Source: Lacticaseibacillus mingshuiensis
GTDB taxonomy: Bacteria > Bacillota > Bacilli > Lactobacillales > Lactobacillaceae
DNA length: 64,000 nt
Direction: 5' to 3'
Assembly (NCBI RefSeq): GCF_016861785.1
Contig: NZ_BOLS01000009.1
Location: 1-64,000 of the forward strand
How positions within the stretch are numbered: the first letter of the stretch is position 1; every line of letters begins with the position of its first letter. Below the pieces are notes generated by a model, which did no database searches, was not told the DNA's origin, and saw nothing but the letters and a program-made list of their open reading frames with translations. The translations under genes and the position numbers were made by a program. Positions 1-8,760 of this stretch are shown here, one piece after another.

Positions 1-175
1 TCGCAACGCTCCAAACGTTGCTTTCAGACCGGCCAGATGCGATTTCATGTCCCAAATACCGAGGTGAATAATCCAGGGTCCTTTATCAGCACCAAGGCTT
101 CACTCAGCTTGCCCATGCGCTGCCCGGCGAACCGCATGACGGCTGCGACACTTGGTACATAAAGGACTTATAAAA
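1..175. other. Left window edge, no gene assigned
   Basis: No complete gene is visible. On the minus strand one frame is open from the edge to a stop at 100-102 and a second from a stop at 45-47 up to about 160. Both read like short protein fragments (GADKGPWIIHLGIWDMKSHL in the first), which could mean a frameshifted or truncated remnant continuing to the left. Neither has a convincing ribosome-binding site or a recognisable family. Confidence 0.3.
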
Positions 176-335
176 GGGTGTGAGGGCCCGCGGGATGGTG
201 GGGCAGCTAATTTGGCTTGAGCGCTTGATAGCGCACTTGGCTATCGAGTGCTCGAGACAATTAGATGACCCCACCATGCGGGCCGGAACCCAACTGAAAA
301 GGGTGTGAAGGCCCGCGGGATGCGGCTCCAACTGA
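176..335. repeat. Family A palindromic repeat A1 plus partial copy
   Basis: A 122-base element (176-297) opens with GGGTGTGAG and closes with CCCAACTGA. Nested inverted repeats pair GGCCCGC with GCGGGCC and GGTGGGG with CCCCACC, with further inner arms around CTTGATAGC/GCTATCGAG. A shortened second copy (301-335) follows directly and keeps only the two ends. Two related elements lie at 5904-6049 and 42943-43121; their stem sequences differ but still pair. Confidence 0.8.
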
Positions 336-375
336 AAATGGACGCAACCGCTTCGCAACGGCTGCGTCCATTTTT
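335..375 (-). terminator. Rho-independent terminator of the APC permease gene
   Basis: A hairpin with arms AAATGGACGCA and TGCGTCCATTT is followed on the minus strand by a T-run. It lies just past the stop codon of the permease gene. Confidence 0.8.
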
Positions 376-390
376 GATTCCTGATGAAGC

Positions 391-1839
391 TTATTTGGGG
401 TCGTTCAGACTCGAATGCCGGATCCCATACACAAAGTAAACGGCGAGCCCCACAACAAACCAGATACCAGAATAGAGTTTTGCCTGAACATCCAGCCCCA
501 TGAAGACGATCAGCGAGCCGAGAAAGCCCAGCGCCGGCATCACCGGATAAAACGGCATCTTGAACGCGGGGTCGGCGATGTCCTTGCCTTCGCGCGGCCG
601 CAGCCGGTAGATTCCAAGCGACACGAACATGAAGGCGATCAGCGTCCCGGCCGAGATCAGCTGGGCCAAAAAGGCAAACGGGAAAAACGCGCCGATGAGC
701 ACGCCGATCACCGTCAAAAAGAGCAGCGCGTGATTAGGCAAACCGCGTTCCCCATGACCCTTTTCGGCGGTGAGTTTGCCCAGCCAGCGCGGCAGCATGC
801 CGTCGCGCCCGAAGCTGTAAAGCAGGCGGCTGCCGGCCATCATCATGCCGATCAAGGCGGTGAACATGCCGATGACCGCGATGGACTGAATCACCGTGGC
901 GAAAACGGGTTGGTTGATCTCGCGCAGCGCCCAGCCGACTGGTTCCGCATTGCCCGCATATTTTTGATACGGGAACATGCCCACCAGCACCAAGGCCACC
1001 GCCATGAAAAGAATCACCGCGATGATCAAACTGCCGATGATCCCCCGCGGCATCGTGTGCTCCGGGTCCTTGGCTTCCGCGGAATTCGCGGCGATGGAGT
1101 CAAAGCCGATATAGGCCAGAAAGATCATCGAGACCCCGGCATAAACGCCCTGCCAGCCGCCAAACGCGGTGCCGTCCGCATTGACATGGTACTTCGGAAT
1201 GAACGGCACATAATTTTGCCAGTGCACCGCCGTCAAGCCGACTGCGATGAAGGCTAAGATCGCCAGCACCTTGAGCACCACCAGAATATTTTCCACCCGG
1301 GCCGCGTCGGACACCCCGCGCGACAGCAACAAGGCGACCAAGATGATGACCACAACGGCGATCAAGTCGACGAATCCGCCCTTTGTGCCCAGCGGATTGG
1401 CGAGGAAAAATGGGACGTTGAGGCCAAACGACCCGAGCAGGCCGCGCAAGTTGGCGGATAACCCCGACGCAACAAAAGCGACGGCGATGAAATACTCCGC
1501 CAGCAGCGCCCACCCCGCGATCCAGCCGAAGACCTCGCCGAAAACCACGTTGATCCAGGAATAGGCCGAGCCGGCAAACGGCATCGCCGCAGCCATTTCC
1601 GCATAGGCGAAGGCGACCAGCCCCGCCACGATCGCCGCCAGTAAGCAGGACAAGGCGACGGCCGGGCCGGCATGTTGCGCGGCGACCACGCCGGGCAAGG
1701 TGAAGATCGTCGTCGAAACGATGGTGCCGACGCCAAGGGCCAGGAAGTCCTTCACCGTCAGTACGCGCGGCAATTTTGCATCCTTATCCTGATACACCGC
1801 CGGATCTTCTTTTTTGATCATCCGTTTGAATACGTTCAT
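391..1839 (-). CDS. APC-family amino acid permease
   Basis: The product (482 aa) is an integral membrane amino acid transporter of the APC superfamily, probably of the cationic/branched amino acid (CAT/YfnA-like) group. The N-terminal block contains LGVGTIVSTTIFTLPGVVAA, matching the first-helix substrate-binding signature of the family, then PFAGSAYSWINVVFGEVFGW. About a dozen hydrophobic segments are visible, and the length is typical. The start at 1839 is preceded by GGAGG at a good distance; a longer frame upstream has no comparable site. It is monocistronic: a terminator follows it and the terminator of sstT precedes it. The substrate cannot be told from sequence alone. Confidence 0.88.
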   Translation of the reverse strand: MNVFKRMIKKEDPAVYQDKDAKLPRVLTVKDFLALGVGTIVSTTIFTLPGVVAAQHAGPAVALSCLLAAIVAGLVAFAYAEMAAAMPFAGSAYSWINVVFGEVFGWIAGWALLAEYFIAVAFVASGLSANLRGLLGSFGLNVPFFLANPLGTKGGFVDLIAVVVIILVALLLSRGVSDAARVENILVVLKVLAILAFIAVGLTAVHWQNYVPFIPKYHVNADGTAFGGWQGVYAGVSMIFLAYIGFDSIAANSAEAKDPEHTMPRGIIGSLIIAVILFMAVALVLVGMFPYQKYAGNAEPVGWALREINQPVFATVIQSIAVIGMFTALIGMMMAGSRLLYSFGRDGMLPRWLGKLTAEKGHGERGLPNHALLFLTVIGVLIGAFFPFAFLAQLISAGTLIAFMFVSLGIYRLRPREGKDIADPAFKMPFYPVMPALGFLGSLIVFMGLDVQAKLYSGIWFVVGLAVYFVYGIRHSSLNDPK

Positions 1840-1927
1840 TGCCAGCCTCCGCGTCTTTAATGAAGAAAAAATGAGAATCGTTTTAACTAGTTTTCCATGT
1901 TCAGAAGCCAATGTCAATGTTCGAAAC

Positions 1928-1965
1928 GAAAAAAGCAGGGCCACCTGATGCGTGCGGTCCTGCTT
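1928..1965 (-). terminator. Terminator after the first sstT gene
   Basis: AGCAGG and CCTGCT form the stem; on the minus strand the second arm is followed by a T-run. It sits between the sstT stop and the APC permease start. Confidence 0.7.
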
Positions 1966-2030
1966 TAGCGACTATTCTGGCAAATCGATGGCAAGGCTTG
2001 GCCCCGAAACTCGAAGGCCATCCCATCGCC

Positions 2031-3338
2031 TTATTCCGCTGGCTTGACGGCTGCACGTTGCACCGCATCCTTCGCTGGTGCGCCGCCGCGTTCTTTGGCG
2101 ATCGCCCCGCGCACGGCGGCGGTGATGTCCACTTTTTCGCCGGCCCGGCGCCGATCGCGGTATTCGGCCGTGGCGGTGAACAGTAGATCGGAGGCCGAGT
2201 TGACGGCGGTCTCGACGGAATCCTGAATCACCCCGATCACAAACCCAACGCCGACCACTTCCATGGCGATGTCATTGGAGATGCCGAAAATGCTGGCAGC
2301 CATCGGAATGATCAACAGCGAGCCCCCTGCGATACCGGATGCCCCAGTCGCGGCCAAGGCGGTCAAAAAGCAGAGAATGATCGCCAGCGGAAACGACACC
2401 GGAATATTTAGCGTCGCACACGCAGCCAGAGTCATCACCGACACCGTGATCGCCGCGCCGCCACTGTTGGCAGAGCCACCCAGCGGAATGGAGACCGCAT
2501 ACGATTTTTTATTCAGGCCGAGGTCCTCGCAGGCCTGCAGGTTAATGGGAATGTTGACGGCCGAGCTGCGGGTGAAAAATGCGGGCAGACCCGACACACG
2601 CAGCGTCCACAAGGTCAACGGATAGGGATTTTGGCGGGTCATCACCCACACCATCAGCGGGTAAAGCACCAGGTAAACGAACGCCATCGTGCCGACCAAA
2701 AGTGCCACCAACTGGCCGTATCGCGCGATGCCGGCGAGGCCCTTGGCGCTGACCGTCTTGAAGACCAGGCCCGCGATGCCAAATGGCGCGAATTGAATCA
2801 CGGTCTGGGCCACATTCGTGATCGCCTCAGACAGATCCGTGATCACCTGCCGAGTCTGCGCAGAAGTGAGGCGCAACGCAAAGCCGATCATCAGCGCCCA
2901 AAACAAGATCGCGAGGTAATTGCCCGACGCCACGGCCTGAAACGGATTGGTCACCGCATTGTTGAACAGATCAGTGAGGACGGTGCCCAGGTCTTTCGGC
3001 CCACTCGCCGCTGTTTTGGCCACCTTGGTCAGATCCAGCCGCACCGGAAAGGCATAGCTTGCCCCGACCGCCGCAAACGCCGACAGCAGCGTGGCGGTCA
3101 GATACAAGACGATCACGGAGCCAAAATGCGTCTCACTCCCCTTTTGATAATGGGACACCGCCGCCATGATCAAGAAGAAGACCAAAACAGGCGCGATGCC
3201 CTTGAGCGCACCGACGAACAGGTCGCCCATCAGCCCGATGCCGGTCAACGTCGGCACGGTTGTCCCCAGCAAGACCCCCACTGCCAAGCCGATAATGATT
3301 CGCAAGATCAACGATACGGAACGATATTTTTCAAACAT
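2031..3338 (-). CDS. sstT: Serine/threonine:sodium symporter SstT, copy 1
   Basis: The product (435 aa) belongs to the dicarboxylate/amino acid:cation symporter family and resembles SstT, the sodium-dependent serine/threonine importer. Visible signatures are the N-terminal LFVGALKGIAPVLVFFLIMA and the conserved serine-rich segment PLGGSANSGGAAITV. It has eight or so hydrophobic segments and normal length. The start is supported by GGAGG seven bases upstream. A second sstT-like gene lies at 3738-5000, separated only by a zinc-ribbon gene; the two differ clearly, so this is not a recent duplication. The C-terminal tail is longer and more Ala/Lys-rich than in the second copy. Confidence 0.92.
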   Translation of the reverse strand: MFEKYRSVSLILRIIIGLAVGVLLGTTVPTLTGIGLMGDLFVGALKGIAPVLVFFLIMAAVSHYQKGSETHFGSVIVLYLTATLLSAFAAVGASYAFPVRLDLTKVAKTAASGPKDLGTVLTDLFNNAVTNPFQAVASGNYLAILFWALMIGFALRLTSAQTRQVITDLSEAITNVAQTVIQFAPFGIAGLVFKTVSAKGLAGIARYGQLVALLVGTMAFVYLVLYPLMVWVMTRQNPYPLTLWTLRVSGLPAFFTRSSAVNIPINLQACEDLGLNKKSYAVSIPLGGSANSGGAAITVSVMTLAACATLNIPVSFPLAIILCFLTALAATGASGIAGGSLLIIPMAASIFGISNDIAMEVVGVGFVIGVIQDSVETAVNSASDLLFTATAEYRDRRRAGEKVDITAAVRGAIAKERGGAPAKDAVQRAAVKPAE

Positions 3339-3435
3339 CGTCGTGCCTCCTCCGTGTTCAGATTATGAGTCGTATCGTACACGTTTAAAAAACAGTTGTC
3401 CAGTATATAAACACAGTCGGTCACCCTCAGCACAC

Positions 3436-3466
3436 AAAAAAAGTCGCGGCACCGCTGGCCACGACT
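3436..3466 (-). terminator. Terminator after the zinc-ribbon gene
   Basis: GTCGTGGC and GCCGCGAC pair (one G-U), followed on the minus strand by seven T. It separates the zinc-ribbon gene from sstT copy 1, so the two sstT genes are in different transcription units. Confidence 0.8.
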
Positions 3467-3491
3467 CGCTTGACGCTGATTCAAAAAATTT

Positions 3492-3704
3492 TCAGCCATC
3501 GATCAGGAAATCGAGAATATTCATTCCGGCGCTGGATTCCTTGCGGTACAACTCGGTGTAGCCGCAATTCGCACAACTGATCGTGATGAACTTCTTGTTT
3601 TGCACGTTGGTCAACTTGGCAAAGGTCCCGCCAGTCGCCTGAAATTGGTCGGAAATGTAGTGATTGCTGCCACACTTCGGACAGACATATTGTTTTTGTT
3701 CCAT
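3492..3704 (-). CDS. Small zinc-ribbon protein
   Basis: The protein has 70 aa with two CPxCG-like knuckles: CPKCG (Cys8, Cys11) and CANCG (Cys44, Cys47), the spacing of a single zinc ribbon. It matches the small zinc-ribbon, putative nucleic-acid-binding proteins (COG3478/YpzJ type) common in Firmicutes, whose role is unknown. It lies 33 bases after sstT copy 2 and before a terminator, so it is probably cotranscribed with that transporter gene. The ribosome-binding site (AAGG, about nine bases upstream) is weak. Confidence 0.8.
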   Translation of the reverse strand: MEQKQYVCPKCGSNHYISDQFQATGGTFAKLTNVQNKKFITISCANCGYTELYRKESSAGMNILDFLIDG

Positions 3705-3737
3705 GTGGGTCGCCTTCTTTCGATTTTCTTCATTATA

Positions 3738-5000
3738 TCATTCGAGCTTGCGGGCTTGGCGCACCCGCGCGTTCACATCGATCGGCTTGCCATCGCGGCG
3801 GGCATCCCCGAATTCGGCCGCCGCCGTGAACAACAGGTCCGAGGCAGAGTTCACCGCCGTTTCCACCGAATCCTGAATGACCCCGATGATGAACCCGATG
3901 CCGACGACCTGCATCGCAAAATCATTGTGAATGCCAAACAGACTAGCCGCCATCGGAATCAAGAGCAGCGAGCCCCCGGCGATGCCCGACACCCCGGTCG
4001 ACGCCAACGCCGACAGGAAGCACAACAGAAACGCGAGCGGCCAAGACACCGGCACGCCCACGGTATGGGCCGCGGCCAGCGTCATGATGGTGATCGTGAT
4101 CGCCGCCCCGCCGCTATTCGCCGAGCCGCCCAGCGGAATCGAGATCGCGTAAGAGGACTTGCTGAGACCAAGATCTTCGCTGGCCTGCAAGTTGATCGGA
4201 ATGTTGACCGCCCCGCTTCGGGTGAAAAACGCCGGGATGCCCGAAGTCTTCAGGGTCCAAAAGATCAACGGGTACGGATTTTGCCGCGTCTCAAGCCACA
4301 CCATGCCAGCGTAAAGCACCAAATAGACAAAGGCCATGGTGCCAACCAGTAGCAGGACCAACTGGCCATACCGTGCGACCCCATTCAACCCGTTTTCGCT
4401 GATGCTGCGGAACAGTAGGCCGACAATGCCAAATGGCGCAAACTCAATGATCAGTTGGGCGACATGCTGTATCGCATCGGTGATATCGCTGATCGTCTGA
4501 CGCGTCGTCTCCGTTGCCAGGCGAAGCGCCGAGCCGATCATCAGCGCCCAAAACAGAATCGCCAAGTAGTTGCCTTCGATCATGGCCCCAAACGGATTGG
4601 AGACCGCGCCGACCACCAGCTGTTCCAGCACCGTGCCCAGACTTTGCGGCGCCGCACTGGTCCCGGTGGCCGCTTTCGTCGCGGCATCCGAAACGATGAG
4701 CTTGATGGGGAAAAAGTAACTCGCCGCAACCGCCGCGACGGCTACGACCAAAGTGGCGATCAGATAGAGTTTGATCACCGTCCCAAAATGGTTTTCCGCC
4801 CCCCGCTTGTAGCGCGAAATGGCGGTGGTGATCAAAAAGAAGACCAAGATTGGGGCGATGCCTTTCAGGGCGCCGACGAACAAGTCGCCCAAAACGCCGA
4901 TGAAGGTCCAGCTTGGCAGCGCCACTCCGAGCAGCGCGCCGACCACCAGCCCGATCAAAATGCGGAGAATCAAACTGATACTGCGGTAACGTCGAAACAT
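3738..5000 (-). CDS. sstT: Serine/threonine:sodium symporter SstT, copy 2
   Basis: The product (420 aa) is a paralogue of the SstT protein at 2031-3338, with the same order of conserved blocks: LFVGALKGIAPILVFFLITT near the N-terminus and PLGGSANSGGAAIT in the substrate region. It is predicted to import serine/threonine with sodium across the cytoplasmic membrane. AAGGAGG lies seven bases before the start. The central extracellular-loop region (after about residue 115) is the main place where the two copies differ and carries a short insertion here. It is followed at once by the zinc-ribbon gene. Different affinity or regulation of the two copies is likely but not shown. Confidence 0.9.
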   Translation of the reverse strand: MFRRYRSISLILRILIGLVVGALLGVALPSWTFIGVLGDLFVGALKGIAPILVFFLITTAISRYKRGAENHFGTVIKLYLIATLVVAVAAVAASYFFPIKLIVSDAATKAATGTSAAPQSLGTVLEQLVVGAVSNPFGAMIEGNYLAILFWALMIGSALRLATETTRQTISDITDAIQHVAQLIIEFAPFGIVGLLFRSISENGLNGVARYGQLVLLLVGTMAFVYLVLYAGMVWLETRQNPYPLIFWTLKTSGIPAFFTRSGAVNIPINLQASEDLGLSKSSYAISIPLGGSANSGGAAITITIMTLAAAHTVGVPVSWPLAFLLCFLSALASTGVSGIAGGSLLLIPMAASLFGIHNDFAMQVVGIGFIIGVIQDSVETAVNSASDLLFTAAAEFGDARRDGKPIDVNARVRQARKLE

Positions 5001-5094
5001 GGCAGAACCTCCTTGATTGCGATGCGTCCTTTATTCCAGTTTACTTGGTCAACCGGCGTTTTGAAAGCATTTTCACTTCTCGCCCTGCGACGAC

Positions 5095-5133
5095 GAAAAA
5101 AGCCTCCCACTTTGCAAAAATTGCAGGTGGAAG
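5095..5133 (-). terminator. Terminator after rpiA
   Basis: An imperfect hairpin (CTTCCAC/GTGGGAGG, with inner GCAA/TTGC) is followed on the minus strand by CTTTTTT, directly after the rpiA stop codon. Confidence 0.75.
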
Positions 5134-5142
5134 ACTTTGCGT

Positions 5143-5835
5143 TTACTTGCGGACCCAATGCGCGATGGTGCCATCCTTTTTCGCGATCAGGACTTCATCT
5201 GTCATGTTCAAAAACAGTCCGTGTTCGACCACGCCGACTGTGCCATCCAGGTAGTTGGCCAGCCCCGCCGGAATCGGCAACGGCGAGACCATCAGATCAA
5301 GGATGTAATTGCCGTAATGGGTCACATAGCGACTGCCATCTTCGTTGAGGCGGAACTGCGGCGCCAAGCCATCACGGGTGAATTTTTTCAGGAGCTGCTC
5401 GCAAGAGACCGGCAACACCTCGACTGGCAGCGGAAACCCGCCGAGTCGGTCCACGACTTTACTTTCATCGACGATCCAGACGTTATGCTTGGAGTTGATC
5501 GCGACATTCTTTTCCAGCGTCAACGCACCGCCGCCACCCTTGATGCCGTCCAGCTGCGGGTCGACCCGGTCCGCGCCATCGATCGTCAGATCCGCCTGAT
5601 CGATCTCGGCGAGCTCGCTGACGTGAAAACCGTTGTCCTCAAGCTGACGCTGGCTACGGCTGGACGTCGTGACGATCGCCGCCAAGTTCAGCGGGGTCTT
5701 CTGGTTCCGCGCGGCCAGCGCATCAATGAAAAACGCGACCGTCGAGCCGGTGCCGACGCCAAGGATACTGCCGGGCTGCACCATTTCAGCGGCTTGGGCG
5801 GCCGCCTGCTGCTTCAATTCGTCTTGTGTTGTCAT
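5143..5835 (-). CDS. rpiA: Ribose-5-phosphate isomerase A
   Basis: The enzyme (230 aa) interconverts ribose 5-phosphate and ribulose 5-phosphate in the pentose phosphate pathway. Family motifs are GVGTGSTV near the N-terminus, IDGADRVDP and KGGGGAL in the active-site region, in the expected order and at normal length. Two adjacent ATG codons exist; the second (5835) is five bases from AGGAGG and is preferred to the first (5838), which is only two bases away. The gene stands alone, with a terminator behind it and a family A repeat in front. Confidence 0.95.
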   Translation of the reverse strand: MTTQDELKQQAAAQAAEMVQPGSILGVGTGSTVAFFIDALAARNQKTPLNLAAIVTTSSRSQRQLEDNGFHVSELAEIDQADLTIDGADRVDPQLDGIKGGGGALTLEKNVAINSKHNVWIVDESKVVDRLGGFPLPVEVLPVSCEQLLKKFTRDGLAPQFRLNEDGSRYVTHYGNYILDLMVSPLPIPAGLANYLDGTVGVVEHGLFLNMTDEVLIAKKDGTIAHWVRK

Positions 5836-5903
5836 CATTGCCTCCTGAGAGATTTCTCCTTTGACTGTACGAAGACAAGCGCCGAGTGTCAAGCAAAAGG
5901 ATG

Positions 5904-6049
5904 GGGTGTGGAGGCTCGCGTTAAGGGGTGGGCAGTTAGCTTGGCCTAGGTGCTTGGTGGCGGTCCTTACCACCGAGTGCCTAGGTCAGCTAAATGTCCC
6001 ACCCCTGCGAGCCGGAACCCAACTGAGGGTGTGGCGGCTCGCGGGATGG
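5904..6049. repeat. Family A palindromic repeat A2 plus partial copy
   Basis: The 123-base element (5904-6026) begins GGGTGTGG and ends CCCAACTGA. Paired arms include CTCGC/GCGAG, AGGGGTGGG/CCCACCCCT, AGTTAGCT/AGCTAAAT, CCTAGG/CCTAGG and CTTGGTGG/CCACCGAG. A truncated copy of the left end follows directly at 6027-6049. It lies between rpiA and ldh, upstream of rpiA. Confidence 0.8.
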
Positions 6050-6071
6050 CCTGCGTGACCCGTCTGAATCA

Positions 6072-6105
6072 AACAAGGCACCCCGCATGTAGCGAGATGC
6101 CATGA
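6072..6105 (-). terminator. Probable terminator of ldh
   Basis: GGCATCTCG and CGGGGTGCC pair imperfectly and are followed on the minus strand by TTGTTT, just past the ldh stop codon. Confidence 0.55.
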
Positions 6106-6117
6106 TCTTTCCTCTAA

Positions 6118-7056
6118 TTAACCCGGGTACACCGACTGCAGATTCTGCTTCAGAATCGCGGCGGAGTCAGTCAGTTTTTTCAAGTCATCCGGATTGAGAT
6201 CCAGCTCGATGATGCGGTCGAGGCCGCGGCCACTCAAGATGACTGGCACGCCGATCGATACATCGTCGAGGCCGTACTCGCCGGTCAAATGAACCGACAT
6301 CGCAAAGGCCGCGTGATCATCGTTCAAGATCGCCGCTGTGAGGCGAGTCAAGCTGGCTGCGATGCCGTAGAACGTCGCGCCTTTTTGCTCGATGATCGAA
6401 TAAGCCGCCGTTTTCACCTGCTCACTGATCGCAGCGAGATCTTGGTCGAGGCGGTTGGCCGGGACAAAATCGCGAATCGGCTGACCACCGATCGTCGTGT
6501 AATCCCACACCGGAAATTCGGAGTCGCCATGCTCGCCCATGATGTAGCCATGCACGGCGCGGACATCGACATTGTAGCGCTGGCCGATCGCTGAACGCAG
6601 GCGCGCGGAATCCAGCGCGGTGCCGGAGCCCAGCACACGATTGCGCGGCAAGCCGGACAATTTCAGGACTAATTCGGTCAAAATATCAACAGGATTTGAG
6701 GCCACCAAGATAATCCCATCAAACCCAGACGCCATAATATTTTTCGTAACGTCGGTGATGATCGCGGCATTTTTCTGCAGCAATTGAAGCCGTGTCTCAC
6801 CAGGTTTTTGCGCGACGCCGGCTGTGATCACAATGATGTCGGCGTAGCGGCAGTCTTCGTAATTCGCCGCATAAATATTTTTCTGCGAGACATATGGCAA
6901 GGCATCCATCAGATCTTCGACATCGCCTTGCACGCGCTTGCGATTGACGTCGATAATGCCGAGGCTCTTGCCGACGCCGGTGGTCAAACAGTTGAACGCA
7001 TAGCTGGACCCGATCGCGCCATCGCCGATCAGGATGATATTCGCTGCTTTACTCAT
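6118..7056 (-). CDS. ldh: L-lactate dehydrogenase
   Basis: This cytoplasmic enzyme (312 aa) reduces pyruvate to L-lactate with NADH, regenerating NAD+ for glycolysis. The Rossmann motif GDGAIGSS is at residues 11-18. The mobile loop AQKPGETR carries Gln83, the residue that favours pyruvate over malate, and Arg89. Asp149 and Arg152 in ALDSARLR and the catalytic His176 in GEHGDSE complete the active site. An ATG start at 7056 is chosen; an in-frame GTG 12 bases upstream lacks a ribosome-binding site. Lactobacilli often carry several ldh-like genes, so this need not be the main one. Confidence 0.93.
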   Translation of the reverse strand: MSKAANIILIGDGAIGSSYAFNCLTTGVGKSLGIIDVNRKRVQGDVEDLMDALPYVSQKNIYAANYEDCRYADIIVITAGVAQKPGETRLQLLQKNAAIITDVTKNIMASGFDGIILVASNPVDILTELVLKLSGLPRNRVLGSGTALDSARLRSAIGQRYNVDVRAVHGYIMGEHGDSEFPVWDYTTIGGQPIRDFVPANRLDQDLAAISEQVKTAAYSIIEQKGATFYGIAASLTRLTAAILNDDHAAFAMSVHLTGEYGLDDVSIGVPVILSGRGLDRIIELDLNPDDLKKLTDSAAILKQNLQSVYPG

Positions 7057-7138
7057 TCTATCGCCCACTTTACTCAGATTGACTACGACTTAATTATACC
7101 CGACTTGGTCCAAAAATACTGTGCACAACCGACTAAAC

Positions 7139-7175
7139 AAAAAGAACTCAGAATAAAATTATTCCGAATTCTTAT
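7139..7175 (-). terminator. Terminator after the YitT-like gene
   Basis: AAGAATTCGGAATA and TATTCTGAGTTCTT pair imperfectly and are followed on the minus strand by T residues. Confidence 0.7.
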
Positions 7176-7182
7176 GCGGCGC

Positions 7183-7797
7183 TCAACCTTCAGCTGTGCC
7201 GAAACGTTTTTGCAGCAACGTCAACGTCTCGGTGTAGATCAGAATAAAGATCAGCCCCAGCAAAAACGACTTGAGGCCAAACGACAGCGCACCGATGCCA
7301 AGGACGATCAAGTTGATCAGCCGCAGCCCAAGTCCCACAGAGAATTTTGGCTGGTGCTTATTGATGACAAGTGCGAACACGTCCAGCCCCGCCGTTGAGG
7401 AGTGATGGGCGATGCAAAGATAATAGCCAACGCCCACCCCGAGGCCGGCGATCGGCAGCCCCAGCCAGACGGGCAACGTGTGCGCCGGGGCGAGCGCCTG
7501 CGCCAGCGTGAACCAACCCATGTAGGCGAGGCTCGAGACGATCGAGTTCATGAACGTCCTCACGCCCAGAAAGATCAGCGCCGCCAGCAGACACGCCACT
7601 GTGATCGCGTTGGTCCAAAACGTGACCGATAACGGCGTCAGTTTGCCCATGATCATCCCCGAAGCGGTGACCCCGCCGGAAATGATATTTAATTTGACCA
7701 TGATCCACGAATACGCAAACGCGGACACCGCATTGCCGATGATCACCCACACCACATCCATCACGGCTTCATGAACCGTGACCGTTTCCTCTTTCAC
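7183..7797 (-). CDS. YitT-family membrane protein
   Basis: The product (204 aa) has about five hydrophobic helices and the motif SSTAGLDVFALVINK, typical of YitT/YczE-type membrane proteins of unknown function. It lacks the C-terminal soluble DUF2179 domain found in longer YitT proteins. A GTG at 7797 is chosen because GAGG lies about eight bases before it and the preceding gene ends ten bases upstream; reading further upstream would overlap that gene and adds non-hydrophobic residues. It is probably cotranscribed with the phosphoesterase gene in front of it. Confidence 0.75.
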   Translation of the reverse strand: MKEETVTVHEAVMDVVWVIIGNAVSAFAYSWIMVKLNIISGGVTASGMIMGKLTPLSVTFWTNAITVACLLAALIFLGVRTFMNSIVSSLAYMGWFTLAQALAPAHTLPVWLGLPIAGLGVGVGYYLCIAHHSSTAGLDVFALVINKHQPKFSVGLGLRLINLIVLGIGALSFGLKSFLLGLIFILIYTETLTLLQKRFGTAEG

Positions 7798-7807
7798 CCT
7801 TTTGTCC

Positions 7808-8641
7808 TCACAATCCGTAATAATCTTTGACCAGCGCCCGATAATTCCCGGCCGCGTTGACCTGCGCCAGCCGCTCGAGATCATGCGTCACCGTTTTGCC
7901 CGTGTGCCGCAGATACGTGTACAGATCCAGATAAGGCAGCCCGCGCGTTTTGGCCAAGGCAAGCTCGGCCTCGATATCATAGGCGATCTTGCGAAAATCA
8001 ACATCGACCAGCCCACTTGCTGAGATCGTCAGCATCAAATAATGCGCGCGCTGATCGGCAAACAGCTTCGACCACGGACTGTACGGCTGCCCCGCCGCCC
8101 CGGGATTCAGCACCAGTTGGCCCTTGCGCGACGTGCGCATCAGCTGCTGGTGCGTGTGCCCATAGATCGCGATATCCTGGTCGCCGCCAAATAGCCCATC
8201 AAAATCCGCCTGATGCCCCGCCGGATACAGCATCCGCCCTTCCGTTGAAAACCGCGAATTGTGCGTGAGCCCGATCGTCACGCCGTTCACCTTTTTCGTC
8301 AGCTCATACGGATGATTGCGCATCAATAGTAATTGCGTCGGTGTTAATTTTTGCAAGACATACGCCGATAACGCCGCGATATAAACGCTGCCCGGATTAT
8401 CAAGATCAATATGCTTATCCGCCATCGCGTAAAGCGCCTGTTCCCAGTTGCCGTTCAGCCAGACAGTCGGCGCCACCGTTTCCACCAGCGCGTACAAGTC
8501 CCCAGCACCGGGCCCCGGCAGCAGCAAGTCCCCCAGAAACCAATAATCGGTCGCCTGGTGCGCCATCGCATCCGCCAACACTGCCTTCGTCGCCGTCACG
8601 TTCCCATGCGTATCTGAAAATACTGCGATTCGCCGCTCCAT
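7808..8641 (-). CDS. Calcineurin-like metallophosphoesterase
   Basis: The protein (277 aa) shows the dinuclear-metal phosphoesterase motifs in order: SDTHGN (residues 8-13), LGDLLLPG, NGNWE (in place of the usual GNHD/E) and YGHTHQQ. It resembles the YfcE/MJ0936-like family. The substrate is unknown. About 60 C-terminal residues extend past the conserved fold. The start at 8641 has GGAGG eight bases upstream. It is transcribed divergently from the MFS gene at 8758 and is followed ten bases later by the YitT-like gene. Confidence 0.85.
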   Translation of the reverse strand: MERRIAVFSDTHGNVTATKAVLADAMAHQATDYWFLGDLLLPGPGAGDLYALVETVAPTVWLNGNWEQALYAMADKHIDLDNPGSVYIAALSAYVLQKLTPTQLLLMRNHPYELTKKVNGVTIGLTHNSRFSTEGRMLYPAGHQADFDGLFGGDQDIAIYGHTHQQLMRTSRKGQLVLNPGAAGQPYSPWSKLFADQRAHYLMLTISASGLVDVDFRKIAYDIEAELALAKTRGLPYLDLYTYLRHTGKTVTHDLERLAQVNAAGNYRALVKDYYGL

Positions 8642-8742
8642 CTCGCGCCTCCAAACGTCCAATAGTCTATCACCCACCATGCCAGAAAAGAAGGCCGCAT
8701 GCAAGCAAGTTGGCGTCGCATTTATATCAACTGAAACGCAAT

Positions 8743-8760
8743 GATATAATGGTCGTTATG
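8743..8760 (+). promoter_or_regulatory. Extended -10 promoter giving a leaderless MFS mRNA
   Basis: TGATATAAT (8742-8750) is a perfect extended -10 element. The ATG begins seven bases after it, so transcription would start at or within a base or two of the start codon. No Shine-Dalgarno sequence lies before this ATG or before the next in-frame ATG. No good -35 hexamer is seen at the usual distance. Confidence 0.6.

Noticed and set aside
176-297. Family A element as an integron attC site
   Set aside because: The element is palindromic and ends in AAC-like bases, but the paired GTTRRRY/RYYYAAC core sites are not present in the required places and no integrase is seen.
104-358. 84-codon frame at the left edge
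   Set aside because: It runs through the family A repeat and a terminator, so it is not a real gene.
415-1257. Long plus-strand open frame opposite the APC permease gene
   Set aside because: It is the complement of a well-supported membrane protein; its composition (His, Gln, Arg rich) is typical of a shadow frame in GC-rich DNA and it has no start signal.
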